64,000 nucleotides of DNA from JAGVJT01 sp964513205 (lineage in GTDB: Bacteria > Pseudomonadota > Gammaproteobacteria > Legionellales > Legionellaceae), in NCBI GenBank assembly GCA_964513205.1, contig CAZELP010000006.1, forward strand, positions 1-64,000, read 5' to 3'. Both the position numbers and the translations under genes were made by a program. The notes under the pieces were generated by a model, which saw nothing but the letters and a program-made list of their open reading frames with translations, was not told the DNA's origin and did not search any database. Below are positions 17,142-25,282 of this stretch, piece by piece; within the stretch, counting starts at the first letter, position 1, and each line of letters opens with the position of its first letter.

Positions 17142-18089
17142 TTAATCTTCAAACATTGAGCTAACAGACTGCTCCACATTCACTCGTTTAATTGCTTGTG
17201 CTAGCATTTGAGAAAGGCTTACCACTCTGATCTTTTTACAAAGCTGAGCTTTCGCTGAGAGTGATATGGTGTCTGTAATGACGACTTCATCCAGAACGGA
17301 TGACTCAATGTTCTCAATAGCTGGTCCTGATAAAACTGCATGTGTGATATAGGCTCGAACACTCAGTGCGCCTGATTTTTTTAACTCTTTTGCGGCAGAA
17401 CAAAGAGTTCCCGATGTGTCAACGATGTCATCGATAATGACACAGTTTCGACCATTCGGTTCTCCTATGATATGCATGACTTCTGATTTATTCGGGCCAC
17501 TGCGTCTTTTATCAATGATAGAAAGATCGGCGTCATTTAAATATTTTGCCATTGCACGTGCTCGAACAACTCCTCCGACATCAGGAGAGACGACCATTAA
17601 GTCTTTTAGATTCTGATTTTTGATATCTTCGAAGAGAATAGGGGTAGAGTATACATTGTCAACCGGCATGTAAAAGAACCCTTGAATTTGATCGGCATGC
17701 AAATCAACAGTAAGTACTCGACAAATACCAACGCTGGCCATCATATCTGCAACTATTTTTGCGGTAATGGGTACACGTGCAGAACGGACGCGACGATCTT
17801 GTCTTGCGTAGCCAAAATAGGGCACTACCGCTGTAATACGTCCTGCTGATGCTCGACGCATTGCATCGGCCATGGTCAGAAGTTCCATCAGGTTGTCATT
17901 CGCAGGAGCCGAGGTGGATTGAATAAGGAAGACATCTTTGCCTCGAACATTTTCCAAAATTTCAACCAGTGTTTCTCCGTCACTAAACGTACCAACATTT
18001 GCTTTTCCAATGGGTATATTTAAATGTTCTGAAATAGCACGAGCAAGTTTAGGATTAGAATTTCCTGTAAATATCATCATGTTCGACAT
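17142..18089 (-). CDS. prs: Ribose-phosphate pyrophosphokinase
   Basis: A 315-residue class I PRPP synthetase that makes PRPP from ribose 5-phosphate and ATP for nucleotide, histidine and tryptophan synthesis. Signatures are FTGNSNPKLARAISEHL, FSDGETLVEILENVRGKDVF, PYFGYARQDRR, the metal-binding VLTVDLHADQIQGFF and the PRPP-binding CVIIDDIVDTSGTL. tRNA-Gln lies upstream on the same strand, a conserved arrangement in this bacterial group. Confidence 0.97.
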   Translation of the reverse strand: MSNMMIFTGNSNPKLARAISEHLNIPIGKANVGTFSDGETLVEILENVRGKDVFLIQSTSAPANDNLMELLTMADAMRRASAGRITAVVPYFGYARQDRRVRSARVPITAKIVADMMASVGICRVLTVDLHADQIQGFFYMPVDNVYSTPILFEDIKNQNLKDLMVVSPDVGGVVRARAMAKYLNDADLSIIDKRRSGPNKSEVMHIIGEPNGRNCVIIDDIVDTSGTLCSAAKELKKSGALSVRAYITHAVLSGPAIENIESSVLDEVVITDTISLSAKAQLCKKIRVVSLSQMLAQAIKRVNVEQSVSSMFED

Positions 18090-18174
18090 GAATATGGCCT
18101 TTGGATTTTAAATAAACGTGAAGAAACTAGAATAGCGTAACATGTTCTTATTCGATATTAAATAAGCATTTAAG

Positions 18175-18249
18175 TGGCTGGGGTGCTAGGATTCGAACCT
18201 AGGTATGCAGGGATCAAAACCCTGTGCCTTACCGCTTGGCGACACCCCA
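18175..18249 (-). tRNA. tRNA-Gln (anticodon TTG)
   Basis: The minus strand reads TGGGGTGTCGCCAAGCGG and folds into a cloverleaf: acceptor TGGGGTG/CACCCCA, D arm with AAGCGGTAAGGC, anticodon stem CAGGG/CCCTG with loop TTTTGAT (anticodon TTG, Gln), T arm CCTAGGTTCGAATCCTAGC. The CCA end is encoded. Located upstream of prs. Confidence 0.97.
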
Positions 18250-18296
18250 ATTGTTGCACACAGTCTGTGTTTTCGTCTGTGCCTCAACAGGGTCGT

Positions 18297-18325
18297 ATTC
18301 TGCAGATTTTTTACGAAATTGTCAA
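18297..18325 (-). promoter_or_regulatory. Promoter for tRNA-Gln
   Basis: On the minus strand TTGACA (18320-18325, full consensus), 17 bases, CAGAAT (18297-18302). Transcription would begin some 40 bases upstream of the tRNA 5' end and may continue into prs. Confidence 0.6.
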
Positions 18326-18364
18326 CGCGATTTTTAATAAAAATTTTTTAGAGGGTGTAAATAT

Positions 18365-19396
18365 TCAAATAAGAATATTGAGTCCGATGGCAAGTGCACC
18401 AAAATCGATGCTATTTTTACCATAAAAGCTGAACCAAGAGCCGATAATAACCCCAAGCTCTTTATTAAAATTGTATTCAATTGCAGGGGCAAATGATGCC
18501 ATGTCCATAGTTCCATTTCCAACTTTTGGCATTTCTAAGAAGAGGGAGCTGATGTTTCGTCGTGTTGGCATCAGTCTGGAAAAGACTTTTTTAAGGTCTC
18601 TTTTATTCCGTTTTGAGAAACTGAGTTCGGTTTCTCCATAGCTGCCAAAAAATCGATCGGCTGCTTGATATTGATAAAGACCTTCTAATACTAAAACCCA
18701 ATTTTGAGAAATACTTAATTCGCCGGCAATGTCTATGGTGTAGATGCTTCCAGGTTTCACATCTCCGTCGGTTAATGCCGAGCCACCAAAAGTGCTGTAT
18801 CCTTTGATGTGAACAGCACTTGCGTAGAGGTAGCCCATATTCAAATGCATGTTGAGATAATAATCGTAATTGAGCTCAAGCAGTTTTTGAAAATTTAAAT
18901 CCATTCCAGTTTGATAGCTGCCTAATCCTGTGGCATTTAAGGCGTAGTTTTGTTGAGATAATCCATCATAATGACCACTCGGTAGTACCTGATCAAACGT
19001 GATGCGTAAATCAGGTTTTAAACTGTTTGTCTTTTGTCGTAAGGCCTGTACACCTAAAATGATTGTGGTATCTCCAAGTGATGTGGCGCTTTTCCCCTGA
19101 TAAGTATTGCTCATTAAAAGCGGTTGAAGTTCAACATCAACATTTTTGGCCACGCCTATTGTGATTTGTGGAATCACCTGATTGTTCATGCTGGATGGGA
19201 CAGGAACAATTTTACTATCTTTTCCATAAACGGCGCTCGAATAACTGTCAAAATCAAATAACTCAACGTTGACATGTCCGGGGTCAATTGTAAGAGCCGG
19301 TTCTGCAAGCAAAGGCCCTGTGAACCAGGGCTCTTGCATTTGACCGAATACAATCGATGATTGAATCGCGCATAATAAGATAAAAAAATTACGCAT
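18365..19396 (-). CDS. Secreted beta-barrel-like protein of unknown function
   Basis: A 343-residue protein with a signal peptide (MRNFFILLCAIQSSIVFG) and then QMQEPWFTGPLLAEPALTIDPGHVNVE, an opening I associate with conserved Legionella envelope proteins. The rest alternates polar and hydrophobic residues with many Tyr/Gly, as in outer-membrane barrels of the MetA-pathway/transporter type. It overlaps the 3' end of lolB by eight bases and sits where ispE usually lies. Barrel fold and location are inferred; no enzyme motif is seen. Confidence 0.6.
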   Translation of the reverse strand: MRNFFILLCAIQSSIVFGQMQEPWFTGPLLAEPALTIDPGHVNVELFDFDSYSSAVYGKDSKIVPVPSSMNNQVIPQITIGVAKNVDVELQPLLMSNTYQGKSATSLGDTTIILGVQALRQKTNSLKPDLRITFDQVLPSGHYDGLSQQNYALNATGLGSYQTGMDLNFQKLLELNYDYYLNMHLNMGYLYASAVHIKGYSTFGGSALTDGDVKPGSIYTIDIAGELSISQNWVLVLEGLYQYQAADRFFGSYGETELSFSKRNKRDLKKVFSRLMPTRRNISSLFLEMPKVGNGTMDMASFAPAIEYNFNKELGVIIGSWFSFYGKNSIDFGALAIGLNILI

Positions 19397-19988
19397 GGAC
19401 CGCCCAATTTTTTACAATGAGCTTCATCCAACCATTCGCATGATGAATTTCAATTTTGGTTGGGAGGTCGTATCCATCAACAAGCTCATAATTTCCATAA
19501 GTCAAGGTGTAACCGGCTTGTTTGAGTATGACGAGATGTCCTGCTGAGTCTCGAGTTTCTGTTGCATGCCCAGGACTTTTAAGTCCTCTTATCCAATAAA
19601 ATAGATGCGTGACGGGTAGCGATTGTCCGGTTTTTTGTCGAATGAAATCATTGATGTCGGACGCTTTTTGCGTATGCCCATTTTCTTGATAGGTGACTTG
19701 ATGCCCATTTTTTTCAATGGTGACCGCATTTCCCCCCATAGGACCGAATAGTGATATGCGGTAATGTCCGGCACTCTCTTGCTCCCAAGTCATTGAAGCA
19801 CTCCATGCCTTTTGGTGTTGTTTAGCCGCAATTGCGCCACTCAACTCCCAGTGTGTGAGATGTGCTGTGTTGTGGCGAATGGTGGATGGGCTTGTTTTTA
19901 ACGACTCTTCAGATATATGTGTTGAAGGTGTGCAGGCAGACAATGATACTGTTGCGATAATAGCGGCCAAAATTCGTTGTTTAAACAT
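19389..19988 (-). CDS. lolB: Outer-membrane lipoprotein receptor LolB
   Basis: From ATG 19988, preceded by AAGGAGAC, the protein has 199 residues with lipobox LSAC at 16-19. The mature part contains HWELSGAIAAKQHQKAWSASMTWEQ, YRISLFGPMGGNAVTIEKNG and a late LPTKIEIHHANGWMKLIVKNW, as in LolB. It inserts lipoproteins delivered by LolA into the outer membrane. In many gammaproteobacteria lolB is followed by ispE and prs; here the next gene is a barrel-like protein. A 36-base N-terminal extension upstream is not family-like. Confidence 0.85.
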   Translation of the reverse strand: MFKQRILAAIIATVSLSACTPSTHISEESLKTSPSTIRHNTAHLTHWELSGAIAAKQHQKAWSASMTWEQESAGHYRISLFGPMGGNAVTIEKNGHQVTYQENGHTQKASDINDFIRQKTGQSLPVTHLFYWIRGLKSPGHATETRDSAGHLVILKQAGYTLTYGNYELVDGYDLPTKIEIHHANGWMKLIVKNWAVHA

Positions 19989-20066
19989 GGAGTCTCCTTC
20001 AATGGATGGTTTTCTTGTTAACAATACGATAGACTGCTTTTAGGTGCAAACTCTATTATAAATACA

Positions 20067-20543
20067 ATGCATAAAGCCATTTATCCAGGAACCTTTGACC
20101 CCATGACCAATGGTCATCTTGATCTTATTGAGCGTGCTTCTCTTCTTTTTCCGGATCTCATTGTAGCGATTGGGCAGAATAAAAAAAAGCAGCCTTTTTT
20201 GTCTTTGGATAAACGAATTGCATCAGTTAAAGAGGCTTTACGGCATTTGCCGCAAGTGCGAGTTGTTTATTTTGACGGTATACTGGTTGAGTTTATGGCA
20301 AAGGAGGGGATCCGCTTTATTGTACGAGGGGTTCGTTCTTCGCAAGACTTCGATTATGAATTTCAGCTTGCCGGCATGAATCATTTGTTGTCCGCTGAGG
20401 TAGACACCATTTTTCTGATGCCAAACCCCAATCATATATTTGTTTCTTCAAGCTTCGTGCGAGAGCTTTTGTCTTTCGGTAAAGACCCGAGTTTGTACGT
20501 TCCTGCTCCCGTTATGCCTTATCTTCAACATGCATCTTTATGA
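20067..20543 (+). CDS. coaD: Phosphopantetheine adenylyltransferase
   Basis: A 158-residue nucleotidyltransferase for the penultimate step of coenzyme A synthesis. Signatures are AIYPGTFDPMTNGHLDLIERA (the TxGH motif), RGVRSSQDFDYEFQLAGMN and the ISS-like SSSFVRE near the C-terminus. It is divergent from lolB and its last six bases overlap the convergent plsC. Confidence 0.96.
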   Translation: MHKAIYPGTFDPMTNGHLDLIERASLLFPDLIVAIGQNKKKQPFLSLDKRIASVKEALRHLPQVRVVYFDGILVEFMAKEGIRFIVRGVRSSQDFDYEFQLAGMNHLLSAEVDTIFLMPNPNHIFVSSSFVRELLSFGKDPSLYVPAPVMPYLQHASL

Positions 20544-21299
20544 TGGCTCTGTTTGTCCCGTCAATTTTAAAAGAGACTGGTGAACCTCTTGAATCAATTG
20601 GTCTTTATTTTCAATTGTATACAAGGACGCATCTACCGGTGCTCCAATATGGATTTCCACCGGCTGATTGAGGTTAAATCGTGTCGAGCGTGCTGGTAAA
20701 ACTTCATTGGCACCTCGAATGCCAAGAGGGATGATAGTGGCTCCTGTTTGAATGGCCGTAATAAATCCGCCTTTTTTCAATGGGGCTACTCGACCACTAG
20801 ATGAGCGAGTGCCTTCAGGATAAATCCACATAATAACCCCACTTTCGAGGAGCTGTGTAACTTTTTCTAAATCTCGAATGGCCTGACTTCTATTGTGCCT
20901 ATCAATCATTGGAAATTCAGCCGCAGTCATGCCATATTTCATGAAGGGGATTTTTGCCATTTCTTTTTTTGCAAGCATACGAATCGTCTGATGTGGAAAT
21001 GCCTGAAAGCCGATTGGTATATCAAAAAGACTGCTGTGATTACACATGATAATGGTTTTTTGTCCCACTTTGGGTGCAACATGATGTGGATTGTATATAG
21101 TGCAGCGAATGCCCAGTAATTTTAACATTCGAAGGCTCCACCGATGAACCTCATCATTCACCCATTTGCGGTTTGCTTTTTTAAAGCGCCATCCCATATA
21201 AATGGATTTGAAACACGAATAACCTGTATATGAAATAGATGCCAAGATAAGCCAAATGGATTGGATAAAATTGGCTTTTTTAGGATTTGTATTCGTCAT
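20538..21299 (-). CDS. plsC: 1-acyl-glycerol-3-phosphate acyltransferase
   Basis: A 253-residue PlsC-type enzyme that makes phosphatidic acid at the inner membrane. The catalytic CNHSSLFD (HX4D) motif is near residue 86, followed by FPMIDR and the PEGTRSSSGRVAPLKKG motif near 158. One N-terminal membrane helix is visible (FIQSIWLILASISYTG). Translationally coupled to an upstream small membrane protein (overlap of 20 bases). Confidence 0.92.
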   Translation of the reverse strand: MTNTNPKKANFIQSIWLILASISYTGYSCFKSIYMGWRFKKANRKWVNDEVHRWSLRMLKLLGIRCTIYNPHHVAPKVGQKTIIMCNHSSLFDIPIGFQAFPHQTIRMLAKKEMAKIPFMKYGMTAAEFPMIDRHNRSQAIRDLEKVTQLLESGVIMWIYPEGTRSSSGRVAPLKKGGFITAIQTGATIIPLGIRGANEVLPARSTRFNLNQPVEIHIGAPVDASLYTIENKDQLIQEVHQSLLKLTGQTEPS

Positions 21300-21498
21300 A
21301 ATCGATGATTTCTCCTTGTCGTCGCACTTTAGGCTTTTTGAAATAAGAAGAAAGAGCTACGCCCACCCACAGGATCAGGCCGAGCAACATACCCCAAAAA
21401 ACAACATAAGCAAACACAACAAATAGACCAATAACGAGAGCAAGTGCGATACCGAATAGCAGGAATGCAGGCAGTTGTTGGGTAAATTTATGTTTCAT
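21280..21498 (-). CDS. Unrecognised small membrane protein upstream of plsC
   Basis: Seventy-two residues with a long hydrophobic region of two helices (LPAFLLFGIALALVIGLFVVFAYVVFWGMLL continuing through LGLILWVGVALSSYF) and a basic/acidic tail KKPKVRRQGEIIDYDEYKS. A GAGG sits upstream of the ATG. The 20-base overlap with plsC suggests a shared role in the envelope, but no family is recognised. Confidence 0.65.
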   Translation of the reverse strand: MKHKFTQQLPAFLLFGIALALVIGLFVVFAYVVFWGMLLGLILWVGVALSSYFKKPKVRRQGEIIDYDEYKS

Positions 21499-21566
21499 CA
21501 GAGCCTCTATATTTTAAAACTTGATTATCGCTCATCGTGAGTTGAATGACAATATCTGTTGAAATT

Positions 21567-21589
21567 GTTCAAAATGTGACATTTTCAAC
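21567..21589 (+). promoter_or_regulatory. Palindromic operator over the desaturase promoter
   Basis: AAAATGT-G-ACATTTT (21571-21585) is a perfect 7-1-7 palindrome. GTT at 21567 and AAC at 21587 extend the symmetry across a single C/C mismatch, giving a 23-base site that covers the -35 box. A repressor of membrane lipid synthesis is the simplest explanation. Confidence 0.6.
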
Positions 21590-21604
21590 GCTTTGTTATA
21601 TAAT
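21576..21604 (+). promoter_or_regulatory. Promoter of the fatty-acid desaturase gene
   Basis: GTGACA (21576-21581), 17 bases, TATAAT (21599-21604). One mismatch in the -35 and none in the -10; the start codon lies 33 bases downstream. Confidence 0.7.
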
Positions 21605-21637
21605 GCGTCAAGCCAACTGTTCAAATGAGATGTCGAT

Positions 21638-22828
21638 ATGTTTGGAGTTTTAGATTTTTCTTGGGTTCAAGATTTGCTCGCAGTTTTATTTTTAACACAA
21701 ATTACAATTGCTTCTGTCACCATCTACCTGCATCGTTGTCAGGCTCATCGAGCTTTATCTTTGCATCCTATTGTGAGTCACTTTTTTAGATTTTGGTTGT
21801 GGTTAACGACTGGAATGGTCACATCGGAGTGGGTGGCTATTCATCGAAAACATCATGCGATGACTGATGTTGAGGGCGATCCTCATAGCCCGACGGTACT
21901 GGGTATTCGAAAAGTGTTATGGCACGGCGCAGAGTTATATCGAGAAGCAAAAGATGACGCTGAAATGGTTGAAAAATATGGTCATGGTACGCCGAATGAT
22001 TGGATAGAAAAAAATATTTATCAGCGTCACAGCGGCAAAGGTGTGCTTTTGATGTTGATACTGGATTTGCTTTTGTTCGGTATTCCGGGCGTGAGTATCT
22101 GGGCTGTGCAAATGATTTGGATTCCTTTTTGGGCTGCGGGCGTGATCAACGGTCTTGCTCATTATTGGGGATATCGTAATTTTGAATGTGATGATTCGGC
22201 AACCAATATCTTTCCTCTCGGGTTTTGGATTGGTGGCGAAGAGTTACACAACAACCACCATACGTACGCTTCTTCTGCGAAATTTTCTGTGAAGTGGTGG
22301 GAGTTTGATATCGGGTGGTTTTATATTCGAATACTTTCCTTCTTTAAATTGGCAAAAGTGAAGAAGCTACCAGCAAAAATGGTGGTGGATCAATCCAAAT
22401 CGATTGTTGATTTAGCCACGGTTCGGGCAGTGATCAGTCATCGCTTTCAAATCATGTCATCTTATTATGCTGATGTAATAAAACCAATTTTGAAACAAGA
22501 GTCTTTAAAGCAACTTCGCGATGAATTTGATTTAAAATTATTGGCTAAAGCTGCAGATATTCTCAAAAAACGTGATGCAGCCTTGTCGGCAGCAGCAAAC
22601 AGTCGTTTGATGCAAATATTAAAACGATTTGAGCAGATTCGTATAATTTATGATTATCGACAGTCATTGCAGCACATTTGGTTGAAAACAGCGCAAACTC
22701 AAAAAGAACTGATTGAATCTTTACAGGAGTGGTGTAAAGGAGCCGAGTCTTCTGGGATTGATGTTTTACAACGCTTTGCTTCAAAGCTCCGCTCATATTC
22801 TTTGGAGTCTCGTTTGCCTGCAGTCTAA
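21638..22828 (+). CDS. Membrane fatty-acid (delta-9 type) desaturase
   Basis: A 396-residue di-iron enzyme. The three histidine clusters are present: HRCQAH near residue 32, HRKHHAMTD near 70 and HNNHHTY near 206, with hydrophobic helices around them. It probably introduces a double bond into acyl-CoA or phospholipid acyl chains and so controls membrane fluidity. The last 140 residues are charged and helical, predicted cytoplasmic; Pseudomonas DesA-type proteins have similar length. A 23-base palindrome overlaps its promoter. Confidence 0.9.
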   Translation: MFGVLDFSWVQDLLAVLFLTQITIASVTIYLHRCQAHRALSLHPIVSHFFRFWLWLTTGMVTSEWVAIHRKHHAMTDVEGDPHSPTVLGIRKVLWHGAELYREAKDDAEMVEKYGHGTPNDWIEKNIYQRHSGKGVLLMLILDLLLFGIPGVSIWAVQMIWIPFWAAGVINGLAHYWGYRNFECDDSATNIFPLGFWIGGEELHNNHHTYASSAKFSVKWWEFDIGWFYIRILSFFKLAKVKKLPAKMVVDQSKSIVDLATVRAVISHRFQIMSSYYADVIKPILKQESLKQLRDEFDLKLLAKAADILKKRDAALSAAANSRLMQILKRFEQIRIIYDYRQSLQHIWLKTAQTQKELIESLQEWCKGAESSGIDVLQRFASKLRSYSLESRLPAV

Positions 22829-22855
22829 CTGAAAACAATACGCTTGCAGAGAAGA

Positions 22856-22884
22856 TTGTAAATACAGCTCGTTCAAGATAGAAT
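22856..22884 (+). promoter_or_regulatory. Promoter of zipA
   Basis: TTGTAA (22856-22861), 17 bases, TAGAAT (22879-22884). The zipA ATG follows 38 bases later with GAGGAG just ahead of it. Confidence 0.55.
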
Positions 22885-22921
22885 CGTCTTTAATGAAGGT
22901 TTGATTTAGTGAGGAGTTTTT

Positions 22922-23788
22922 ATGCAGGCGAATTGGAGTCTTATTCTCAATGTATTGTTACTCACGGGTGTTGTGATAGCATTGGTTCGAATGCTGAAAA
23001 CAAAAAAGAACGATGATGCACCCGCTCGAAATTTTGCTGGCGCGCCGGCCCAACCCTCAGTTATGGGGGGGGCTGATAAGCCATCAGATGAGGTGATTGC
23101 CGTCAGAAAAATTTCACGTGAGGCGCCTTCTGCGCAACCTGCATTTTCTGCTAATTCACGTCCTGTTAATAATCGTTTTCAAGGATCGTTCGGTGTTGTA
23201 GCACCCCCTCCTGGCTTGGTTCAAGAACCTAAAGTTGCACCATCTGAGCCATCAGTTTCACCTGCTGTGGCGAGTTCGACTGAGGCCGCTACATCCGTCG
23301 CATCTGTTGCTGAAGAACAGCAACCAAATTCGCATCAAACCAATCATGCAGCAGCAGGGCGAACTTTGATGATCTTCTTATTAGCAAAAGAAAATCGTCA
23401 ATTAGCAGGCTATGAGTTATTGCAAACGATACTCGCCGCTGGACTTCGATTTGGAGAGGGACATTTGTTTCATAGACATCAGTATCCAAATGGGCAGGGG
23501 CCTATTTTGTGCAGTCTGGCTACGGCTACATCTACAGGTGTGTTTGATTTACAAAATATTGGTGCTTTTAGTGTGCACGGGTTGTGTTTGTTTATGGAAA
23601 CATCAGGAAATTCAGCTATTGATTTAGAGCGCTTGTCTGTGATGATTGATACAGCAAAACAGTTAAGCGAAGGGCTCGATACTCATATGCTTGATGAGAA
23701 AAGAAAGCCCTGGAGCGACGAAACAGCATTTCGCTATGAGGCTTTATTGAGCGAAGACATTTCAGCTGAGGTTGTTTCAGCAGAGTAA
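22922..23788 (+). CDS. zipA: Cell-division protein ZipA
   Basis: A 288-residue protein: N-terminal membrane anchor (WSLILNVLLLTGVVIALVRML), a Pro/Ala/Ser/Val-rich linker from about 40 to 140, and a C-terminal FtsZ-binding domain (TLMIFLLAKENRQLAGYELLQ, LQNIGAFSVHGLCLFME). ZipA tethers FtsZ to the inner membrane. The linker begins with a G8 run (23065-23072) coding MGGA; a slip there would shift the frame. Identification rests on architecture and the C-terminal domain. Confidence 0.82.
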   Translation: MQANWSLILNVLLLTGVVIALVRMLKTKKNDDAPARNFAGAPAQPSVMGGADKPSDEVIAVRKISREAPSAQPAFSANSRPVNNRFQGSFGVVAPPPGLVQEPKVAPSEPSVSPAVASSTEAATSVASVAEEQQPNSHQTNHAAAGRTLMIFLLAKENRQLAGYELLQTILAAGLRFGEGHLFHRHQYPNGQGPILCSLATATSTGVFDLQNIGAFSVHGLCLFMETSGNSAIDLERLSVMIDTAKQLSEGLDTHMLDEKRKPWSDETAFRYEALLSEDISAEVVSAE

Positions 23789-23820
23789 TAAAAAACGCGG
23801 TCTTATGATAAAGGCCGCGT
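23789..23820 (-). terminator. Terminator of the rhodanese-secB-gpsA operon
   Basis: Read on the minus strand, ACGCGGCC (from 23820) pairs with GGCCGCGT-like GACCGCGT (down to 23794) with one G-U pair, followed by a T6 run (23789-23794 region). The stem overlaps the gpsA stop. No T-run exists on the plus side, so zipA is not clearly terminated here. Confidence 0.6.
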
Positions 23821-24783
23821 CATCAGTTGTAGTGCCCCTTCTTTGGCTGAACACTCACCTTTTAGAATACGATACACTTCTTTGCAAATCGGTAGCTCAA
23901 TCCCATAACGGTCTGCAAGAGCTTTTACTTGCGCCGCATTGTATTTCCCTTCCACAACTTGACCTATTTGTGTTTCTGCATCTTGAAGAGAGACTCCTTT
24001 TCCAAGCAGAAGTCCAAAACGTCGATTACGTGATTGGTCATCGGTACAGGTTAAAACAAGATCTCCCACACCAGCCAAACCGGAAAAAGTAGTGTCTTCT
24101 GCACCCAAAGCTTGACCTAACCGGGTCATCTCTGAAAGTCCCCGCGTGATCAAGGCGGCTTTTGCATTAGCACCATAAGATAAGCCATCGCTAATACCGC
24201 ATGCGATTGCAAGGACATTTTTCATCGCTCCGCATAATTGAACGCCATTGATGTCAGAGGAGAGGTAACTACGGATGGTTGTTTTTTGAAAAATTTCACG
24301 AACAACTTGAGCATAGTTTAAATTGTTACTTGCAATGACAAGCGCTGTCGGTAAATGATGTGCGACTTCTTTTGCAAAAGAAGGCCCTGATATAATTGCA
24401 ACAGGGAAGTCTACTCCAAAATGCTCAAAAGCAAGCTCGCTTAAAAAACGATTGCTATCAGGATCAATCCCTTTGGTAATCCATGCCAATCCTTTTAGCG
24501 TCTTTGGCAGTTTTTTAAGAAGCTGGTAAAAAGTATGAGAGGGAGTTGCAATAATAATGTGATCACACGAAAAACATTGAGAAAGGTCTGACACAGGTAT
24601 CAGTGTTTCAGGAAGTGTCACATCGGGTAAATAACGTTGATTAAAATGAGTTTCCTGCATTAGTCGGATTTGTTTTTCATCGCGTCCCCATAAGAGAACA
24701 CGATGACCGAATGCTGCAAAATGGACCGCAACTGCTGTTCCAAAAGAGCCCGCACCAAGAATCGCAATTGAATTTGTGTCCAT
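23803..24783 (-). CDS. gpsA: NAD(P)-dependent glycerol-3-phosphate dehydrogenase
   Basis: A 326-residue enzyme reducing dihydroxyacetone phosphate to sn-glycerol 3-phosphate for phospholipid synthesis. The Rossmann motif IAILGAGSFGTAVAVHFA is at the N-terminus; VAIISGPSFAKEVA and the catalytic-lysine region LCGAMKNVLAIACGISDGL follow, then TFSGLAGVGDLVLTCTDDQSRN. It follows secB at a three-base spacing. Confidence 0.96.
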   Translation of the reverse strand: MDTNSIAILGAGSFGTAVAVHFAAFGHRVLLWGRDEKQIRLMQETHFNQRYLPDVTLPETLIPVSDLSQCFSCDHIIIATPSHTFYQLLKKLPKTLKGLAWITKGIDPDSNRFLSELAFEHFGVDFPVAIISGPSFAKEVAHHLPTALVIASNNLNYAQVVREIFQKTTIRSYLSSDINGVQLCGAMKNVLAIACGISDGLSYGANAKAALITRGLSEMTRLGQALGAEDTTFSGLAGVGDLVLTCTDDQSRNRRFGLLLGKGVSLQDAETQIGQVVEGKYNAAQVKALADRYGIELPICKEVYRILKGECSAKEGALQLMTRPLS

Positions 24784-24786
24784 GGA

Positions 24787-25254
24787 TTAGTGGGCGGCTG
24801 TTTCGTTTTGCTGCGCTTGTTCTTTTTGTGCTTTTTGTTGTAAATAAAGCGCATCAAAATTGATGGGAGCAATAACCAATTGAGGGAAGCTACCGCGTGA
24901 AACTTCAGTGGTAATGACCTCTCTTGCATACGGGAAAAGAATGCTTGGACAGAAACTACCGAGCAGATGATCCAGTTGCGCTGGCTCTGTGCCTTGAATG
25001 TTAAAAATGCCCGCTTGCTCTACTTCAACCAGGAATGTAGTCGCTTGTTTGTTTTTTACGGTAGCCGTGATTGTAAGCACAACTTCGTACACGCCATTGC
25101 CATCAAGTGCAGTATGTGTTGTATTGAGATCCAGAGAAAGCTCAGGTTCCCATTGCTGTTGAAAACAATGAGGGGCATTTACTGTTTCAAATGAAAGATT
25201 TTTAACGTAAAGCCGTTGAATCATAAATTGTACTTCGGGAGTGGCTTGTTCCAT
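24787..25254 (-). CDS. secB: Protein-export chaperone SecB
   Basis: A 155-residue protein with the SecB pattern: FMIQRLYVKNLSFETVNAPHCF, VVLTITATVKNKQATTFLVEVEQAGIF and LFPYAREVITTEVSRGSFPQLVIAPINFDALY. It keeps exported preproteins unfolded and hands them to SecA. The C-terminal tail is rich in Gln/Glu. Gene order rhodanese-secB-gpsA is that of E. coli yibN-grxC-secB-gpsA without grxC. Confidence 0.96.
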   Translation of the reverse strand: MEQATPEVQFMIQRLYVKNLSFETVNAPHCFQQQWEPELSLDLNTTHTALDGNGVYEVVLTITATVKNKQATTFLVEVEQAGIFNIQGTEPAQLDHLLGSFCPSILFPYAREVITTEVSRGSFPQLVIAPINFDALYLQQKAQKEQAQQNETAAH

Positions 25255-25282
25255 GTCTTTTTCCTAAAAGTTAGTCTGAAAT

